In this document: positions 8,824 to 16,878 of the stretch, in pieces
Layout: each line of letters opens with the position of its first letter
Position numbering within the stretch: position 1 is the stretch's first letter
The notes under the pieces: model-generated
The model's database searches: none
What the model was told of the DNA's origin: nothing
What the model saw: the letters and a program-made list of their open reading frames with translations, nothing else
Made by a program: the position numbers and the translations under genes
Assembly (NCBI GenBank): GCA_903924465.1
Contig: CAIYBN010000008.1
Location: 1 to 64,000, forward strand
From: an uncultured Myxococcales bacterium
Lineage (GTDB): Bacteria; Myxococcota_A; UBA9042
Direction of reading: 5' to 3'
DNA length: 64,000 bases

Positions 8824-9798
8824 TCAGCCGTCCGAACGCAATCCGGGCAAAATCGCCGCCAGCATCCGCTGTGTGTCCACGCGTTGCCCCGTCCACAATT
8901 CGAAAGCCCGCGCGGCTTGATGGGCGAGCATCGCTTCGCCAAAGTGCTGCAAAATCCCGATGGGCGCCCGGCTCTGCGGGTGGATCCGCGGCTCATAGAC
9001 CGGCGCTTCGTTCAGCCGCACATCCAGCGGCAGCCCACGCGTCTGGGCCAAAGCTTGCAGCGGCGTCAGCCCGTCGGCGTACAACAGGTCCGCGAGCAGA
9101 GGTGGCCGCGTCTTCCAGGCCGACCACGGCAGCCAGCCCAACTGCGCGGCGATCCATGACACCGCGTCTGGCGTCGCCGTTTGGCCATGCCCCAAACGCG
9201 TCGCATGCACCACCACATCCACCCCGGCCAGCCCGCGCGCATCGCCCCACGTTTGCACGAGCGCGTGGCGTGGCCACAGGATATTGAGGCGATCGACCAG
9301 CGCTTGGGCCGGCCCCGGCGTCCGATTCGCGATGCGCAGTTGCGCGGCACCGAGGTCCAGTAACTCCGCCGCCACCGCCTGCCCGGCGCCGCCTGTGCCC
9401 AGCAGAAGCACGCGTTTGCCCACCAGATCGACCTGCGCACCCAGGAGCGCCGCGGTCAGGCCAAAGCCATCGGTCGAAGCTGCTACTAGCCGATTTTCCT
9501 GCATAAACAGGGTATTGGCCGGCTGGGTAAACACCCCTGCTCGGTGCTGTGCGGTCCGCATCCACGCATCGGCTGACTGCAACGCCAGCGCCTTGAACGG
9601 CGTCGTGACGTTGAGGCCATCCAGTTCGCCGCTGCGCAATCGGTCAAAGACCGCCACAGCGTCAGCGGCGTCGGCGCAGTCAAAAAGCGTATAGCTCCCA
9701 ATTCGTTCGGCGATTCCGAAGGCTGCAGCGTGCAAACGCGGCGACAGCGAATGCTGGATGCCGTGCCCGACAAGCCCAAGTCGCAGCGGCGCCGTCAT
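8824..9798 (-). CDS. aroE: Shikimate dehydrogenase
   Basis: The 324-residue enzyme reduces 3-dehydroshikimate to shikimate with NADPH in chorismate synthesis. Substrate-binding SLSPRLH, the catalytic Lys69 in NVTTPFK and Asp110 in STDGFG are in place, and a Rossmann LLGTGGAGQA binds the nucleotide. It is somewhat longer than the usual 270-290 residues because of insertions in the C-terminal half. Its ATG overlaps the stop of ribF (ATGA), so the two are translationally coupled; aroA, another shikimate-pathway gene, lies 2.8 kb further on. Confidence 0.95.
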   Translation of the reverse strand: MTAPLRLGLVGHGIQHSLSPRLHAAAFGIAERIGSYTLFDCADAADAVAVFDRLRSGELDGLNVTTPFKALALQSADAWMRTAQHRAGVFTQPANTLFMQENRLVAASTDGFGLTAALLGAQVDLVGKRVLLLGTGGAGQAVAAELLDLGAAQLRIANRTPGPAQALVDRLNILWPRHALVQTWGDARGLAGVDVVVHATRLGHGQTATPDAVSWIAAQLGWLPWSAWKTRPPLLADLLYADGLTPLQALAQTRGLPLDVRLNEAPVYEPRIHPQSRAPIGILQHFGEAMLAHQAARAFELWTGQRVDTQRMLAAILPGLRSDG

Positions 9799-10760
9799 GG
9801 CAAGAGCCCGCGCGCGCGGCGTTCGGCGAGCACCCGGCGCGTGTCCGCAACGTCCTGATGAATCTGTGCGACCAGGGACGCCACGTCCGCAAACCGACGC
9901 TCGTCGCGCAGCCGGGCAACGAAATCAAGATCCAGCGGCTTGTCGTAGATATCACCTTCAAAGTCGAGCAGATACGCCTCAATCCGCGTTTCTTCTCCGG
10001 CAAATGTCGGCCGCGTGCCGATGCTGATCGCGGCGTCGTGCCACGCGCCGCCCACTCCCGCCACGCCGACGTAGATGCCAGACGCGGGCAGCACTTGACC
10101 GGGCGCGTGCACATTCGCGGTCGGAAAACCGATCGTCCGGCCACGGGCATCGCCATGCTCCACGGTCCCACGCAGGCAAAAGGGGCGCGTGAGCAACTGT
10201 TCAGCCAACTCCACATGGCCGTCGCGGATCGCGTGCCGCACGCGCGACGAGGAAACCCGCGTGCCGTCCCACGTGACGCCGCCAAAGACTTCCACACGGC
10301 CATCGTGTTCCCCGGCGATCGCCCGCAACAGCGCGAAGTCGCCCAAGCGCGCGTGGCCAAAATGCATGTCCGGGCCGACGGCAAAAGCCCGCCCATGCAG
10401 CAGGCCACAGAGCCAGTCGCGGGCGAAGACGTGCGCCGGAACCGCGGCCAGCGCAGCATCGAAACGCAGGACGAAGACGTGATCGACGCCGAGTTGGGCT
10501 AAATAGGCCAGACGGCCGTCGAGCGTGTCGATCGCTGCGGGCGCGCGGTCTGGCTTCAGAAAGCGGAGCGGATGCGGATCAAACGTCAGCACGATCAGCG
10601 GACCGTGCAGGCGATCGGCCTCACCGCGCAAATGCGCCAAGAGCGCGCGATGACCGATGTGCAGGCCATCGAAGTTGCCAAAGGCCACCGCAGACGGCAG
10701 CGTGAGTGGCTGAGAAGGGAGGGTATGACTGACCAGCACCGGCAACACCTGGGCCCGCAT
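9795..10760 (-). CDS. ribF: Bifunctional riboflavin kinase / FAD synthetase
   Basis: The product (about 321 residues from ATG 10760) phosphorylates riboflavin to FMN and adenylylates FMN to FAD. The N-terminal nucleotidyltransferase domain carries GNFDGLHIGH (28-37) and LTFDPHPLRF; the C-terminal flavokinase domain carries GRTIGFPTANV. The length is normal for the family. A GTG at 10844 would add 28 residues that do not belong to the family, so ATG 10760 is preferred although neither start has a clear ribosome site. No FMN riboswitch is visible upstream. The gene overlaps aroE by 4 bp. Confidence 0.95.
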   Translation of the reverse strand: MRAQVLPVLVSHTLPSQPLTLPSAVAFGNFDGLHIGHRALLAHLRGEADRLHGPLIVLTFDPHPLRFLKPDRAPAAIDTLDGRLAYLAQLGVDHVFVLRFDAALAAVPAHVFARDWLCGLLHGRAFAVGPDMHFGHARLGDFALLRAIAGEHDGRVEVFGGVTWDGTRVSSSRVRHAIRDGHVELAEQLLTRPFCLRGTVEHGDARGRTIGFPTANVHAPGQVLPASGIYVGVAGVGGAWHDAAISIGTRPTFAGEETRIEAYLLDFEGDIYDKPLDLDFVARLRDERRFADVASLVAQIHQDVADTRRVLAERRARGLLP

Positions 10761-10904
10761 CGGCGGAGGGCGGATCGGAACCTGTTGGGGGTTCCACGTC
10801 AAGTGCACCGGGGGACTTTTGCGCAATCGTTGGCTCTGGTACACTCAGCGAAGTGACGCGTGTCGCCCCGGAGTTGGGCGGCGCAAATGGGAACGGCGCA
10901 AGTC

Positions 10905-11076
10905 GGTATTCTGATAGCGCCAGACAAGTTGGAACCGGCTGAAGACTCTGGCCCGTCGAAAAGCGACGGGCAGAATACCAACGAAATCGCAGTATTGCGA
11001 TATTCGGGTGGGAACGACCAGCAGACGGCAACCAAAGGCGCTTGGTCGGACGGCACACACTTCAGCGTTTGACGCT
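10905..11076 (+). other. Multi-stem structured intergenic region, candidate RNA
   Basis: This lies in the roughly 490-bp gap between divergent ribF and the PHP-like gene. A perfect 9-bp outer stem (GGTATTCTG 10905-10913 with CAGAATACC 10971-10979) encloses two stems, GCCAGA/TCTGGC (10919-10924/10947-10952) and CCCGTCG/CGACGGG (10952-10958/10964-10970), stacked with almost no linker, as in a three-way junction. More stems follow: ATCGCA-GTAT-TGCGAT (10986-11001) extended by CGAA/TTCG, CGACCA/TGGTCG (11015/11043) and AGCGT/ACGCT (11064/11072). In the second stem AGTTG pairs with CGGCT only through G-U pairs, which works on the + strand but not the other. No known RNA family was recognised. Confidence 0.45.
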
Positions 11077-11253
11077 TGGGATTTGTCCTGAGCCAACGTT
11101 GAAGATCACCCACAGGCATTCAGGACCGCCCGCACAGTCGCGAGCGCCGACAAGAAAGCCGCTGGAGCGGCCGGGCTTGAGAAGCACAGAGCCCGTGAAC
11201 CCAACGCCGCAGTGTCTACAGATTCGGCGCGTTCGCCCTCTGAGGAGATTTCA

Positions 11254-12576
11254 GTGACCTCTGCCCTTATCGACCTGCATGTTCGCCCCGTACGCAATGA
11301 AGCGGGCCTGCAAGATATTGAATTACTTGCGGTTCAAGCGCGCGACCACGGACTGGACGGACTGGCGGTCATTGCCCAGGACGAGCCTGTTGCCTTGGGC
11401 GACACGTCCGAAGTCAGCCGCGCAACCGGCGTGCTTTTGTTTGCGGGTGTTGAACTGGCAACAGACGCTGGCCGTCTCGTGTGCTTTCCGCGAACGCTCG
11501 ACGATTGGTACCTGAGCGCAGGTTGGCGATCGCTGCCGCGCGCCGGTAACGCCGACGTCTATGCAGCCGACGCCGTCGTTCGGGCTTTTGCCGAACGTGG
11601 CGGCGCGGTTATCGCGATCGCAAGTGCGTTTGAAGGGGATGCCCCCGTGCGCCCAGCGGGTCTGTGCGCGCTCGACGTGACCGCCATGGATGCGCCCCGT
11701 TCTGCGCCAGACCAGACCGATGACGAAGGTGACGACGAGGATGGCACGCTGTCCGGTGGACTGGATGAGAGTGCGCTGCAATCCGCTTACGCGGGCCGTC
11801 TGGCGTGTGTCGCTGGTTCGCGATCGACACCAGGCGAGCCACGGTTCGGCGCCGTAGCGACAGTCTTTGCCGCGCCGCCGACCAGCCAGGAGTCGCTGGT
11901 GGAAGGGCTGCGATCAGGTCGGGTCTGGCCGGTGGAAATTGGCGCGTCGTGGGCGGATGCAGCACTCCAACCGCGGCAGGCCCCGGGCGTTCAGCCTGTC
12001 GCCGCGCAGGTTGCACGGTCGCCTGTCCAGGATCACCCGCCCTACGTCGCGCCGTCAGTCCAGTCCGCCGAACGCGCGCCGCGACAGAATCCGGGCCCCG
12101 GAAACCGGAAAAACGGCCGCTATTGGGATCCACAAGAACGTCCGGGCGACACCCGCGGCAATCGCTTGAACCGCGAGGCGCTGCGCCGACGCATCGCGCC
12201 TCTGGCTGAAGAAGGCTCGCAACCCGCCTTTGATCCGGTCGCCGCGATGTACGGTCTGGACGGTCGCAAGTTCCTGCGGTTTTCCGGCAAGAGTGACGTG
12301 GAGTTGGATCGCATCAATGGCAACCGATCCAAGGGCGCCGATCCGAACGTGATGGTCCTGCCGGCGTTTGACGAATTGCGTCAGGAACGCCAGCACGTGA
12401 ACCTGCTGTTTTGCCAGACGGAAGAGGAAGACGACGAGGAGGACAGCATCTCGCTGACGTGGGCGCTGAGTTATTTCCACGACGAAGATGGCCAGCCGAA
12501 CCGCGATTTCTCACAGATTCCGACCGGCAACAACGGCCGCGGACAGCCCCAGCAGCGGCGCCGACGCCGGCGTTAG
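11254..12576 (+). CDS. Degenerate PHP-domain protein with an arginine tail
   Basis: The 440-residue product starts like a PHP-superfamily metal-dependent phosphoesterase: LIDLHVRP, then a helix ending ARDHGLDGLAVIAQDEP, then FAGVELATDAGRLVCF. The metal ligands are largely lost, though: the HxH of motif I is HVR and the TDHD motif is AQDE, so it is probably not an active PHP enzyme. The middle (about residues 225-300) is Pro/Gln-rich and disordered-looking, followed by an unrecognised conserved-looking domain with an acidic patch (EEEDDEEDS), and the protein ends in six arginines after GQPQQ. GTG 11254 is preceded by GAGGAG at ideal spacing; a GTG at 11212 is less likely. Function unknown; the basic tail suggests nucleic-acid contact (inference). 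Confidence 0.7.
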   Translation: MTSALIDLHVRPVRNEAGLQDIELLAVQARDHGLDGLAVIAQDEPVALGDTSEVSRATGVLLFAGVELATDAGRLVCFPRTLDDWYLSAGWRSLPRAGNADVYAADAVVRAFAERGGAVIAIASAFEGDAPVRPAGLCALDVTAMDAPRSAPDQTDDEGDDEDGTLSGGLDESALQSAYAGRLACVAGSRSTPGEPRFGAVATVFAAPPTSQESLVEGLRSGRVWPVEIGASWADAALQPRQAPGVQPVAAQVARSPVQDHPPYVAPSVQSAERAPRQNPGPGNRKNGRYWDPQERPGDTRGNRLNREALRRRIAPLAEEGSQPAFDPVAAMYGLDGRKFLRFSGKSDVELDRINGNRSKGADPNVMVLPAFDELRQERQHVNLLFCQTEEEDDEEDSISLTWALSYFHDEDGQPNRDFSQIPTGNNGRGQPQQRRRRRR

Positions 12577-12597
12577 GCGCGGGGGCTCTGGCGCGTT

Positions 12598-13899
12598 CTA
12601 CTGAACAAGTTGGGCCATGGCAGCGCTGAAATTGGGCCAGGAACTCGCCACCGCTTCGACAAATCCAGAGATTTCCAAGGCGCTCGGGCTGGTCAGATTG
12701 GCGACGGCCGCGGTCATGGCCATCCGGTGATCGAGGCCCGGCAGAAATGACACCGTTGCAGCAGCCAGATGTGCCGCACCGCCTCGTCCGACGATCTCCA
12801 ACCAATCGGCGCCACTGTGCGTTTCCACACCGAGCAGTGACAAAAGGCGCGCGATCGCGGCCAGACGATCCGATTCCTTGACGCGCAGTTCTGCCAGGCC
12901 GTGGAAATGACTGGTACCTTCCGCAGCAGCCGCGGCAAGCGACAGGATCGGCAATTCGTCAATCAGAGAGGGCACTTCCGACGGATCCAGGTCAGTGGCC
13001 GTCAGCGTCGAAGTTCGCGCGCGGACATCCGCCACCGGTTCGCCGCCCACGTCGGTCTCCGCCGAGGTTTCCAGCCGTGCGCCCATGCGCTGCAGCACAC
13101 GCAGAAAGCCGACGCGGGTCGGGTTGTGCGAAAAGCCGCGGACGGTGATATCGGCGTCGTGGTGCAGCACGGCAGCCACGATCGCAAAAGCGGCAGAAGA
13201 AGGATCGCCCGGCACGGCAAAGGAGCCCAACGCCGGCAGGACGGTGCGCGGCCCACGGCCCTGGATCGTGTGACGTGTGCCCCGGCTATCCAGTCTGACG
13301 CCCAGACCGAGCAACATCCGCTCCGTGTGGTCGCGCGACGGCAGCGGTTCCACGACAACGGTTTCACCGTCGGCGAATAGCCCCGCGAGCAGCAGGGCGC
13401 TCTTGACCTGCGCCGACGCCACCGGCAGCACATGGACCGCGCCACACAGCGGCTGCCCCGTGACCATGAGCGGCGGCCTGCCGTCCGGCGCCTGAATGAG
13501 CGCGCCCATCGCCATCAGCGGCTGGGTCACCCGCGCCATGGGCCGCTTGCGCAACGACGGATCGCCATCCAGTTCCGCCGTCAAGCCCGGGTGTGCCGCG
13601 ATCAGACCCAGCAAGAGGCGCATCGTCGTACCGGAATTGCCGCAATCCAGCGTACTGGCTGGCGCGCGCCATAACGCAAATCCCGGCGATTCGACTTGGG
13701 TGACGTCATCCCCAATGGTGATGGTCACGCCGAACTGGCGCAGGCAAGCGGCCGTGCTGCGGATGTCCGCGCCGGTGCCCAAACCGACCAGTGTGCTGGA
13801 CCCCGCGCCGATCCCGGCAAACAGCAGCGCGCGGTGCGAGATCGACTTGTCCCCAGGAACAGTCAAATGGCCGCGCATGCGGGTGCGGTAGTGCGACAT
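12598..13899 (-). CDS. aroA: 3-phosphoshikimate 1-carboxyvinyltransferase (EPSP synthase)
   Basis: The 433-residue enzyme condenses shikimate-3-phosphate with phosphoenolpyruvate in the sixth step of chorismate synthesis and is the glyphosate target. Diagnostic motifs are PGDKSISHRA (15-24), DCGNSGTTMR and LRVKESDRL. The start at 13899 follows GTGGAG; a longer reading back to 13983 would run through the 3' end of the RNase P RNA and is rejected. Only about 28 nt separate rnpB from this ATG, so both are probably made from one primary transcript. Confidence 0.96.
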   Translation of the reverse strand: MSHYRTRMRGHLTVPGDKSISHRALLFAGIGAGSSTLVGLGTGADIRSTAACLRQFGVTITIGDDVTQVESPGFALWRAPASTLDCGNSGTTMRLLLGLIAAHPGLTAELDGDPSLRKRPMARVTQPLMAMGALIQAPDGRPPLMVTGQPLCGAVHVLPVASAQVKSALLLAGLFADGETVVVEPLPSRDHTERMLLGLGVRLDSRGTRHTIQGRGPRTVLPALGSFAVPGDPSSAAFAIVAAVLHHDADITVRGFSHNPTRVGFLRVLQRMGARLETSAETDVGGEPVADVRARTSTLTATDLDPSEVPSLIDELPILSLAAAAAEGTSHFHGLAELRVKESDRLAAIARLLSLLGVETHSGADWLEIVGRGGAAHLAAATVSFLPGLDHRMAMTAAVANLTSPSALEISGFVEAVASSWPNFSAAMAQLVQ

Positions 13900-13927
13900 G
13901 AACTCCACCGGGACAACAACGTTCAGT

Positions 13928-14358
13928 GCGAGCAGCAGGCCACCGTAAGCCGGGTTCTGTCCCGAAAGTCCGTTGCCGGGCAATCGGTGGTGACCATTCG
14001 TCTGCGGACGTCGTTGCCGACGCCGTCAAGCGGTCTACCCGCAGGCTCGAGCGAGCTGCCCTCCAGTCCGGACTTGCGCCCAGACTTGCGCCTGCGATGG
14101 GTCAAGCATGACCCTGACCTTGCTCCAGATGGGGTTTGCCGTGAGCGATGTCACCATCGCAAACCGTGCGCTCTTGCCGCACGCTTTCACCCTTACGCCG
14201 CGGATTTCTTGCGAAATCAGGGACGCGGTTTGCTTTCTGTGGCACTGTTCCCTGGGATCGCTCCCGCTGGCCGTTAGCCAGCATCCTGCTCTGTGGAGCC
14301 CGGACTTTCCTCTGTCTGAACGCGTCAGCCAGCGGCCACCTGGCTGCCTGCTGCTCGC
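13928..14358 (-). ncRNA. rnpB: RNase P RNA, bacterial type A
   Basis: The minus strand carries the universal RNase P RNA cores: GAGGAAAGTCCGGGCTC (14296-14312) near the 5' end, followed by the CACAGAGCAGG and GGCTAACGGCC helices and the GTGCCACAGAAAGCAAACCG P4 strand, and GACAGAACCCGGCTTAC (13945-13961) near the 3' end. The ends are set by a perfect 13-bp P1 helix between GCGAGCAGCAGGC (14358 downwards) and GCCTGCTGCTCGC (ending at 13928), giving about 431 nt. This RNA is the catalytic subunit that matures the 5' ends of tRNAs. Exact ends are estimated from P1 pairing. Confidence 0.97.
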
Positions 14359-14400
14359 GGCACGGAGGCTAACACAGATCGGTCACGACAGGATAACGCG

Positions 14401-14811
14401 CTATTTCACCGCGACCTGAAGCGTCAGCTTCTCGCCGCGGAGCATGTAGCACTGCTCCGCGCTGCACACGCTGAAATTGCCGGTGACGGTGACTGGACCC
14501 GAACCGGCAGCCAGTCCTTGCAGTGGAATCGTGACCACACCGTCATTTCCGGTCACTTTCACGTCGCCCGCCTTGGCCGTCAACACGTCTTTTTGCGACT
14601 TGGCAAACGGCGTCGCTTCAACCGTGAACTTGGCGGGAAATTCCTTGTTGAAGTGCAGGCCTTCGCCCGGCTTGATCGTCAGCGACGCCGAACCCTGACC
14701 GCCTTGTTTCAGCGTGACGGTCGGCGCATGGACCGTGTATTGCTTGTCGGCCGCCAAGGCTGGCGCGGTGGTCATCAGGCTCAGGCAGAAAGTCAGGAGA
14801 ATCTTGCGCAT
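14401..14811 (-). CDS. Exported DsbD-N-terminal-like protein
   Basis: The 136-residue product has a classical signal peptide (MRKILLTFCLSLMTTAPALA) and a single small beta-rich domain. A late Cys pair in FSVCSAEQCYMLRGEKL sits in a context like the N-terminal (alpha) immunoglobulin-like domain of the thiol-disulphide transporter DsbD, where such a pair passes electrons in the periplasm. No membrane or thioredoxin domain follows, so it is a stand-alone domain; the redox role is inferred. ATG 14811 follows GAGAGGAA; a longer upstream reading lacks a ribosome site and would hide the signal peptide. rnpB begins 43 bp downstream on the same strand. Confidence 0.75.
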   Translation of the reverse strand: MRKILLTFCLSLMTTAPALAADKQYTVHAPTVTLKQGGQGSASLTIKPGEGLHFNKEFPAKFTVEATPFAKSQKDVLTAKAGDVKVTGNDGVVTIPLQGLAAGSGPVTVTGNFSVCSAEQCYMLRGEKLTLQVAVK

Positions 14812-14974
14812 ATTTCCTCTCGTCGGGTTTTTGAGCGTGCCGGACTGCGTCGACACCAGACGCGGCATTGTCTGTGCGCCGCGGCCGGTGTCAACGGCAC
14901 CCGGACAGAACAACGCCCGGGAGCGGTATTTCATTCAACTTGACGTCACCGCGCGCTGCCGCCAGCATCACGCC

Positions 14975-15877
14975 ATGACGAAGGGCAGGCACCAATCGGG
15001 TCGTTCGCGCTGGGTCCAACTCCTCGCGGTGTCCCTGTGCTTCTGCCTCGGCCACACAGCGATTTGGGCAGCCGATGCGCGCACCAGCGACACGGAGCGC
15101 GCCGAGGCAAAAGTCATCGAAGCGAAAGCATTTTTCAAAAGTGCGCTTTATCCGCAGGCCGCGACCAGCTACTTGCAGGCGTTCGCGATCAGCCGCAAAC
15201 CGGCGACGCTGTTCAACGCCGCGCGCGCCTACGAGGAAGCCAAACTGTACGCCGAAGCTGTCGCGTTATTTGAACAATACCAGCAACTTGCAGACGCTCC
15301 AGCCGACGGCCGGCAGGACGCGGGCGAGCGCATCGCCCATGATCGCGCGCAACTGGCCGCACCCGCGTTGGTCGCCAAACCGGCCGAGGCGGCGCAGATG
15401 CCGGAAGCGAAGACAGTCGAGGCAAAACCAGCAGGACGTCAGGCGGTTGACGTGAAGCCGAGTGAAGCGGTTTCGCCGACCGACCAACCCGCCGAAGGGG
15501 TGGATCGGGCGTTGCCGCCGTCGAAACCGTCGAATTGGGTCAGTTGGGCGCTGTTTGCCGGTGGCGACACGCTCGCCGTCGTCGGCCTGCTCGGATACTT
15601 GGGCGCGATCAATACCGTGAATCAGGCCAATGCCATGGATTTCTCAGCACTTGGCGCCGAAGCAGACTACAAGAGCCGTGTCTCGCAAGCCCACACGGCG
15701 CGCGGCGGAGCGATCGTCGCCGCGGCGGTCGGTGCCGGCTTGGCTGGCTGGGGCGCATGGCGTCTGTGGGGTCCTGGTTCCAACAAGCCCGCAGAAGCAG
15801 AGGCCAAGTCTACAAGCTGGCTGGCGCCATCGCTTGCGCCGAACACCGCGACCATCACCTGGGGAGGGCGCTTCTGA
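14975..15877 (+). CDS. Exported TPR-repeat protein with C-terminal membrane segments
   Basis: The 300-residue product has a signal peptide (VQLLAVSLCFCLGHTAIWA), then a TPR-like helical domain (KAFFKSALYPQAATSYLQAF ... LFNAARAYEEAKLYAEAVAL), an Ala/Glu/Lys-rich linker and two hydrophobic segments near the end (WALFAGGDTLAVVGLLGYL and AIVAAAVGAGLAGWGAW). This layout is common among periplasmic myxobacterial proteins that scaffold envelope complexes; the function is not known. Its TGA overlaps the ATG of the next gene (TGATG), so the two are translationally coupled. Confidence 0.75.
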   Translation: MTKGRHQSGRSRWVQLLAVSLCFCLGHTAIWAADARTSDTERAEAKVIEAKAFFKSALYPQAATSYLQAFAISRKPATLFNAARAYEEAKLYAEAVALFEQYQQLADAPADGRQDAGERIAHDRAQLAAPALVAKPAEAAQMPEAKTVEAKPAGRQAVDVKPSEAVSPTDQPAEGVDRALPPSKPSNWVSWALFAGGDTLAVVGLLGYLGAINTVNQANAMDFSALGAEADYKSRVSQAHTARGGAIVAAAVGAGLAGWGAWRLWGPGSNKPAEAEAKSTSWLAPSLAPNTATITWGGRF

Positions 15878-16875
15878 TGCGACATCTCCTGACCTTGTTC
15901 CTGCTGGCGACCTTGACAGCCTGTTTGCCCGCGACGTTGTCGGATGACGCGCTCCATGCCAAGGTATTGGACGCAACCGAGAGCAAGGGCGGACCTTTGT
16001 GCGGCAACAACGTGGTCGATCAGAGCACGGGGGAAACGTGCGACGACGGCAACACCGACGTTTGTGACGCGTGCGACAAGTGCCAAGTGCGCACCGCGTT
16101 GGACTGCAAGGATCCGCAGGCGATGGCCGGCTTGACCACGCTCGGCGCGTTGCAGTTTGACGGCAAGGAGAACTGGTCGATTGAATCCTGGTTTTTCCTC
16201 CGTGCAGCGCCTCAGAAACTGCCGGCGCCTTGGCTCATCATGGGTTCTCCCGGCAACAAGGGCTCGACATCGCTGGCTTTTTCGATGGGCGTCGTGCCGG
16301 TCGCAGGCAATATCGCGGCGTTTTGCGATCTGGAAAAGCTCAACAAGTCGACGTCGATTGGCCCCGGCGTGACGCTCAATACCTGGCATCATCTCCGCTG
16401 CGTTTGGAACGCCAAGGACGGCGACATGCGTGCCTCGCTGGACGGTGGCGCGCTGGCCAAGGCCGACAACAAGCTCGTCGTCAAACCTGCGCCCGGATTT
16501 GACGCGGGTTCCTGGCTGCTCATGGGCCAACTCGCCGCTGGCGACGCGGGCGGTACGCAAATTGAGCCTTTTGACGGCTTGATCGACGAATTGCGCGCCG
16601 CGACGGGACCGAACGTGGCGGTGACGCCTCTGGCGCGCCGCTACGCCGCCGATTCACCGGAAACGGTGGCGCTGTACCACATGGATCCCGGAACGCCGGT
16701 GCGGTTTTTGAATGACGCGACTGCCAACCAGCTGGATGCCGACCAGATCACGCTGCAAAACAGCACGCCGATCAAACGCGATGCCGTGTTGCCGTTTCAG
16801 CCAGAAGCCTGTTACGGCTACAGCCCGTTGAATGCCCAATGCGAGGCCAATCCCAAGCCACCGTGGTGCCCGTAG
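15877..16875 (+). CDS. LamG-like lipoprotein with DUF4215-type cysteine motif
   Basis: The 332-residue product has a lipoprotein signal (LLATLTAC, lipobox LTAC). A short cysteine-rich motif follows (CGNNVVD...GETCDDGNTD..C), typical of the DUF4215 repeats of secreted myxobacterial proteins. The remaining 240 residues look like a concanavalin/LamG jelly-roll fold (FDGKENWSIESWF ... NTWHHLRCVWN ... DGLIDELRA), usually a carbohydrate or protein-binding module. It is coupled to the upstream TPR gene and converges on the PpiC gene with a 3-bp gap. Confidence 0.8.
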   Translation: MRHLLTLFLLATLTACLPATLSDDALHAKVLDATESKGGPLCGNNVVDQSTGETCDDGNTDVCDACDKCQVRTALDCKDPQAMAGLTTLGALQFDGKENWSIESWFFLRAAPQKLPAPWLIMGSPGNKGSTSLAFSMGVVPVAGNIAAFCDLEKLNKSTSIGPGVTLNTWHHLRCVWNAKDGDMRASLDGGALAKADNKLVVKPAPGFDAGSWLLMGQLAAGDAGGTQIEPFDGLIDELRAATGPNVAVTPLARRYAADSPETVALYHMDPGTPVRFLNDATANQLDADQITLQNSTPIKRDAVLPFQPEACYGYSPLNAQCEANPKPPWCP

Positions 16876-16878
16876 CCG

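Noticed and set aside
10761-10904. FMN riboswitch upstream of ribF
   Set aside because: The conserved RFN segments are absent on the minus strand.
13900-13983. A 28-residue N-terminal extension of aroA
   Set aside because: It would be translated from the conserved 3' end of the RNase P RNA, and the EPSP synthase family starts at the internal ATG.
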